From contig JABSRR010000025.1 of the NCBI GenBank assembly GCA_013215025.1, positions 4,606 through 11,413 on the forward strand: a DNA stretch of 6,808 nucleotides. The letters run 5' to 3'. Made by a program: the position numbers and the translations under genes. This document shows, piece after piece, positions 6,115 through 6,808 of this stretch. This stretch comes from Pseudomonadales bacterium (GTDB taxonomy: Bacteria > Pseudomonadota > Gammaproteobacteria > Pseudomonadales > DT-91). Below the pieces are notes generated by a model. It was not told where the DNA came from and searched no databases. It saw only the letters and a list, made by a program, of their open reading frames with translations. The first letter of the stretch is position 1, and every line of letters begins with the position of its first letter.

Positions 6115-6406
6115 TGCAAGGTCGAGAAATTAGCGCTTTTTCGCGCAATTATTAATCAGCAGTGCCGCAAGGCATGAGCATGCAAGAAGAGATCAGGATC
6201 TGATCATTCAAATATTGTTTCTCATCGAAATATATTAGCTAATAATAAGCTACGGCAATTCATCAGGCCTAGCCAAAAGCTTTAATTCCAATTGATACAA
6301 AACAAAAAGCCGCGCTAAACGTCAGAACATTACTTGGTTTTACAAGCAAGATAAGGAACACAGATCTGAAAACAGAAGCAGAAAAGAAACAAAAAAAAGC
6401 AGACAT
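6115..6406. other. Intergenic region between the csrA terminator and the tRNA promoter
   Basis: About 290 bp with no convincing gene on either strand. It is AT-rich. Visible: an imperfect GCGC hairpin near 6130-6150 just upstream of the tRNA -35, GCATG-AG-CATGC at 6172-6183, a GATCAG/CTGATC inverted repeat at 6191-6205 with three GATC sites, and long A/G-rich runs at 6365-6405. Confidence 0.6.
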
Positions 6407-6432
6407 AAAAAAAAGGAGCTATTGCTCCTTTT
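6407..6432 (-). terminator. Rho-independent terminator of csrA
   Basis: Read on the minus strand, AAAAGGAGC, a four-base loop (AATA) and GCTCCTTTT form the stem (arms 6411-6419 and 6424-6432), followed by a run of eight T (6414-6407) that overlaps the arm. It lies 54 nt past the csrA stop codon. Confidence 0.88.
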
Positions 6433-6486
6433 AAAGAATATTGCCATGGCCTAATCCTTTGAAGCAAATTAGGCGATGACGGCAGA

Positions 6487-6684
6487 CTAAGCTTGGTTAA
6501 AATTAACCTCACCCGCCTCCTTTTCACGCTGGATGCGCTGGTAGATTTCTTCGCGATGCACAGGCACCTCTTTTGGTGCATTGACACCAATGCGCACCTG
6601 ATTACCTTTGACACCAAGAACCGTTACGGTAACGTCATCCCCAACCATTAATGTTTCACCAATGCGACGTGTTAAAATAAGCAT
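6487..6684 (-). CDS. csrA: CsrA/RsmA, global post-transcriptional regulator
   Basis: A 65-residue protein, full length (E. coli CsrA is 61). Residues 1-50 ([17 protein letters not shown] ... REEIYQR) differ from E. coli CsrA at only a few positions; the C-terminal tail after residue 52 diverges. RNA-contact residues Leu4, Arg6, Arg7, Val42 and Arg44 are all present. It works as a homodimer that binds GGA motifs in mRNA leaders and changes translation or stability. The start at 6684 has AGGAG at 6697-6693 (8-nt spacer) and gives the canonical MLILTRR. An in-frame ATG at 6726 would add 14 residues but has no properly spaced ribosome site. It is followed by its own terminator and then tRNA-Ser and tRNA-Arg, the conserved gammaproteobacterial order. 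Confidence 0.97.
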   Translation of the reverse strand: MLILTRRIGETLMVGDDVTVTVLGVKGNQVRIGVNAPKEVPVHREEIYQRIQREKEAGEVNFNQA

Positions 6685-6692
6685 GATTGCTT

Positions 6693-6734
6693 CTCCTATA
6701 TTGAAAGCTGCTTCATGGGCTTTCATGTCCTCGT
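6693..6734 (-). promoter_or_regulatory. Two GGA motifs in the csrA leader, likely CsrA autoregulation
   Basis: The csrA leader holds ACGAGGACATG (6734-6724), a good match to the CsrA consensus RUACARGGAUGU. A second GGA lies inside the Shine-Dalgarno (AGGAG, 6697-6693). A dimer bridging both would block ribosome binding, as known for E. coli csrA. The motifs are seen directly; autoregulation is inferred. Confidence 0.5.
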
Positions 6735-6737
6735 AAA

Positions 6738-6744
6738 AGTATAG
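6738..6744 (-). promoter_or_regulatory. Candidate csrA promoter with sigma-S-like -10
   Basis: CTATACT on the minus strand (6744-6738) matches the sigma-S -10 consensus exactly and TATAAT at 5 of 6 positions. No good -35 lies 17 nt upstream (around 6761-6766), which also fits a sigma-S promoter. E. coli csrA is known to have a sigma-S-dependent promoter. Transcription would start near 6731, just before the upstream GGA motif. Confidence 0.4.
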
Positions 6745-6808
6745 GTCAGCGGTAATATTTTGCGCGACCTACGCTAGGAAGCAGCAAACCTAGGCAGTTA
6801 AATTAAGC
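6745..6808. other. Upstream edge of csrA, no coding sequence seen
   Basis: All three minus-strand frames meet stop codons within the first 20 nt of the edge (near 6790-6808), so any upstream gene (lysC or alaS would be usual) ends at or beyond the boundary. Confidence 0.5.

Noticed and set aside
6685..6726. In-frame 14-residue N-terminal extension of CsrA from the ATG at 6726
   Set aside because: CsrA homologues begin at MLILTRR; AGGA sits one base from the 6726 ATG, too close to serve, whereas AGGAG is well spaced for 6684.

Overview
The window reads as a chromosomal segment of a gammaproteobacterium, probably a marine, steroid- or lipid-degrading member of the Cellvibrionales/Spongiibacteraceae type. 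The family-level guess is weak. The class-level guess rests on a CsrA almost identical to the E. coli protein through residue 50, followed by tRNA-Ser(GCU) and tRNA-Arg(ACG), as in the E. coli csrA-serV-argV region. Every recognised gene is on the minus strand, so transcription runs from high to low coordinates. The one exception is a very small plus-strand candidate gene.

Right part (about 5800-6808): conserved housekeeping DNA. csrA has its own leader and terminator. A strong promoter (TTGACG, 17 bp spacer, TAATAT, GC-rich discriminator) then drives tRNA-Ser(GCU) and tRNA-Arg(ACG), which end at a long perfect-stem terminator.

Middle part (821-5354): a four-gene catabolic operon in transcription order: acyl-CoA dehydrogenase (377 aa), acyl-CoA dehydrogenase (400 aa), short-chain dehydrogenase IpdF, thiolase. 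Generic annotation would call this fatty-acid beta-oxidation. The SDR, however, closely resembles M. tuberculosis IpdF (Rv3559c), and the next gene downstream is ipdA. This points to degradation of the last two steroid rings (C/D), that is HIP, 3a-alpha-H-4-alpha-(3'-propanoate)-7a-beta-methylhexahydro-1,5-indanedione. The two dehydrogenases look like a heteromeric pair: only the 400-residue one keeps a catalytic glutamate. A hairpin lies between the dehydrogenase pair and ipdF, and a rho-independent terminator ends the operon after the thiolase.

Left part (1-820): the first 110 codons of ipdA, starting a second minus-strand unit whose partner ipdB should lie just outside the window. Between ipdA and the operon terminator is about 440 bp of AT-rich DNA. 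It holds the least explained item here: a 28-codon plus-strand ORF (645-731) with a near-ideal Shine-Dalgarno, an extended -10 element upstream, a 12-bp perfect inverted repeat flanking that promoter, and a terminator downstream. Its three-cysteine, Asn/Tyr-rich product matches no family I recognise.

How the genes fit together: IpdF oxidises a hydroxy-indane-carboxyl-CoA intermediate, IpdAB opens the last ring, and the dehydrogenase pair and thiolase take part in the beta-oxidation steps around ring opening, giving acetyl-, propionyl- and succinyl-CoA. Family comparisons are from memory; no search was run.
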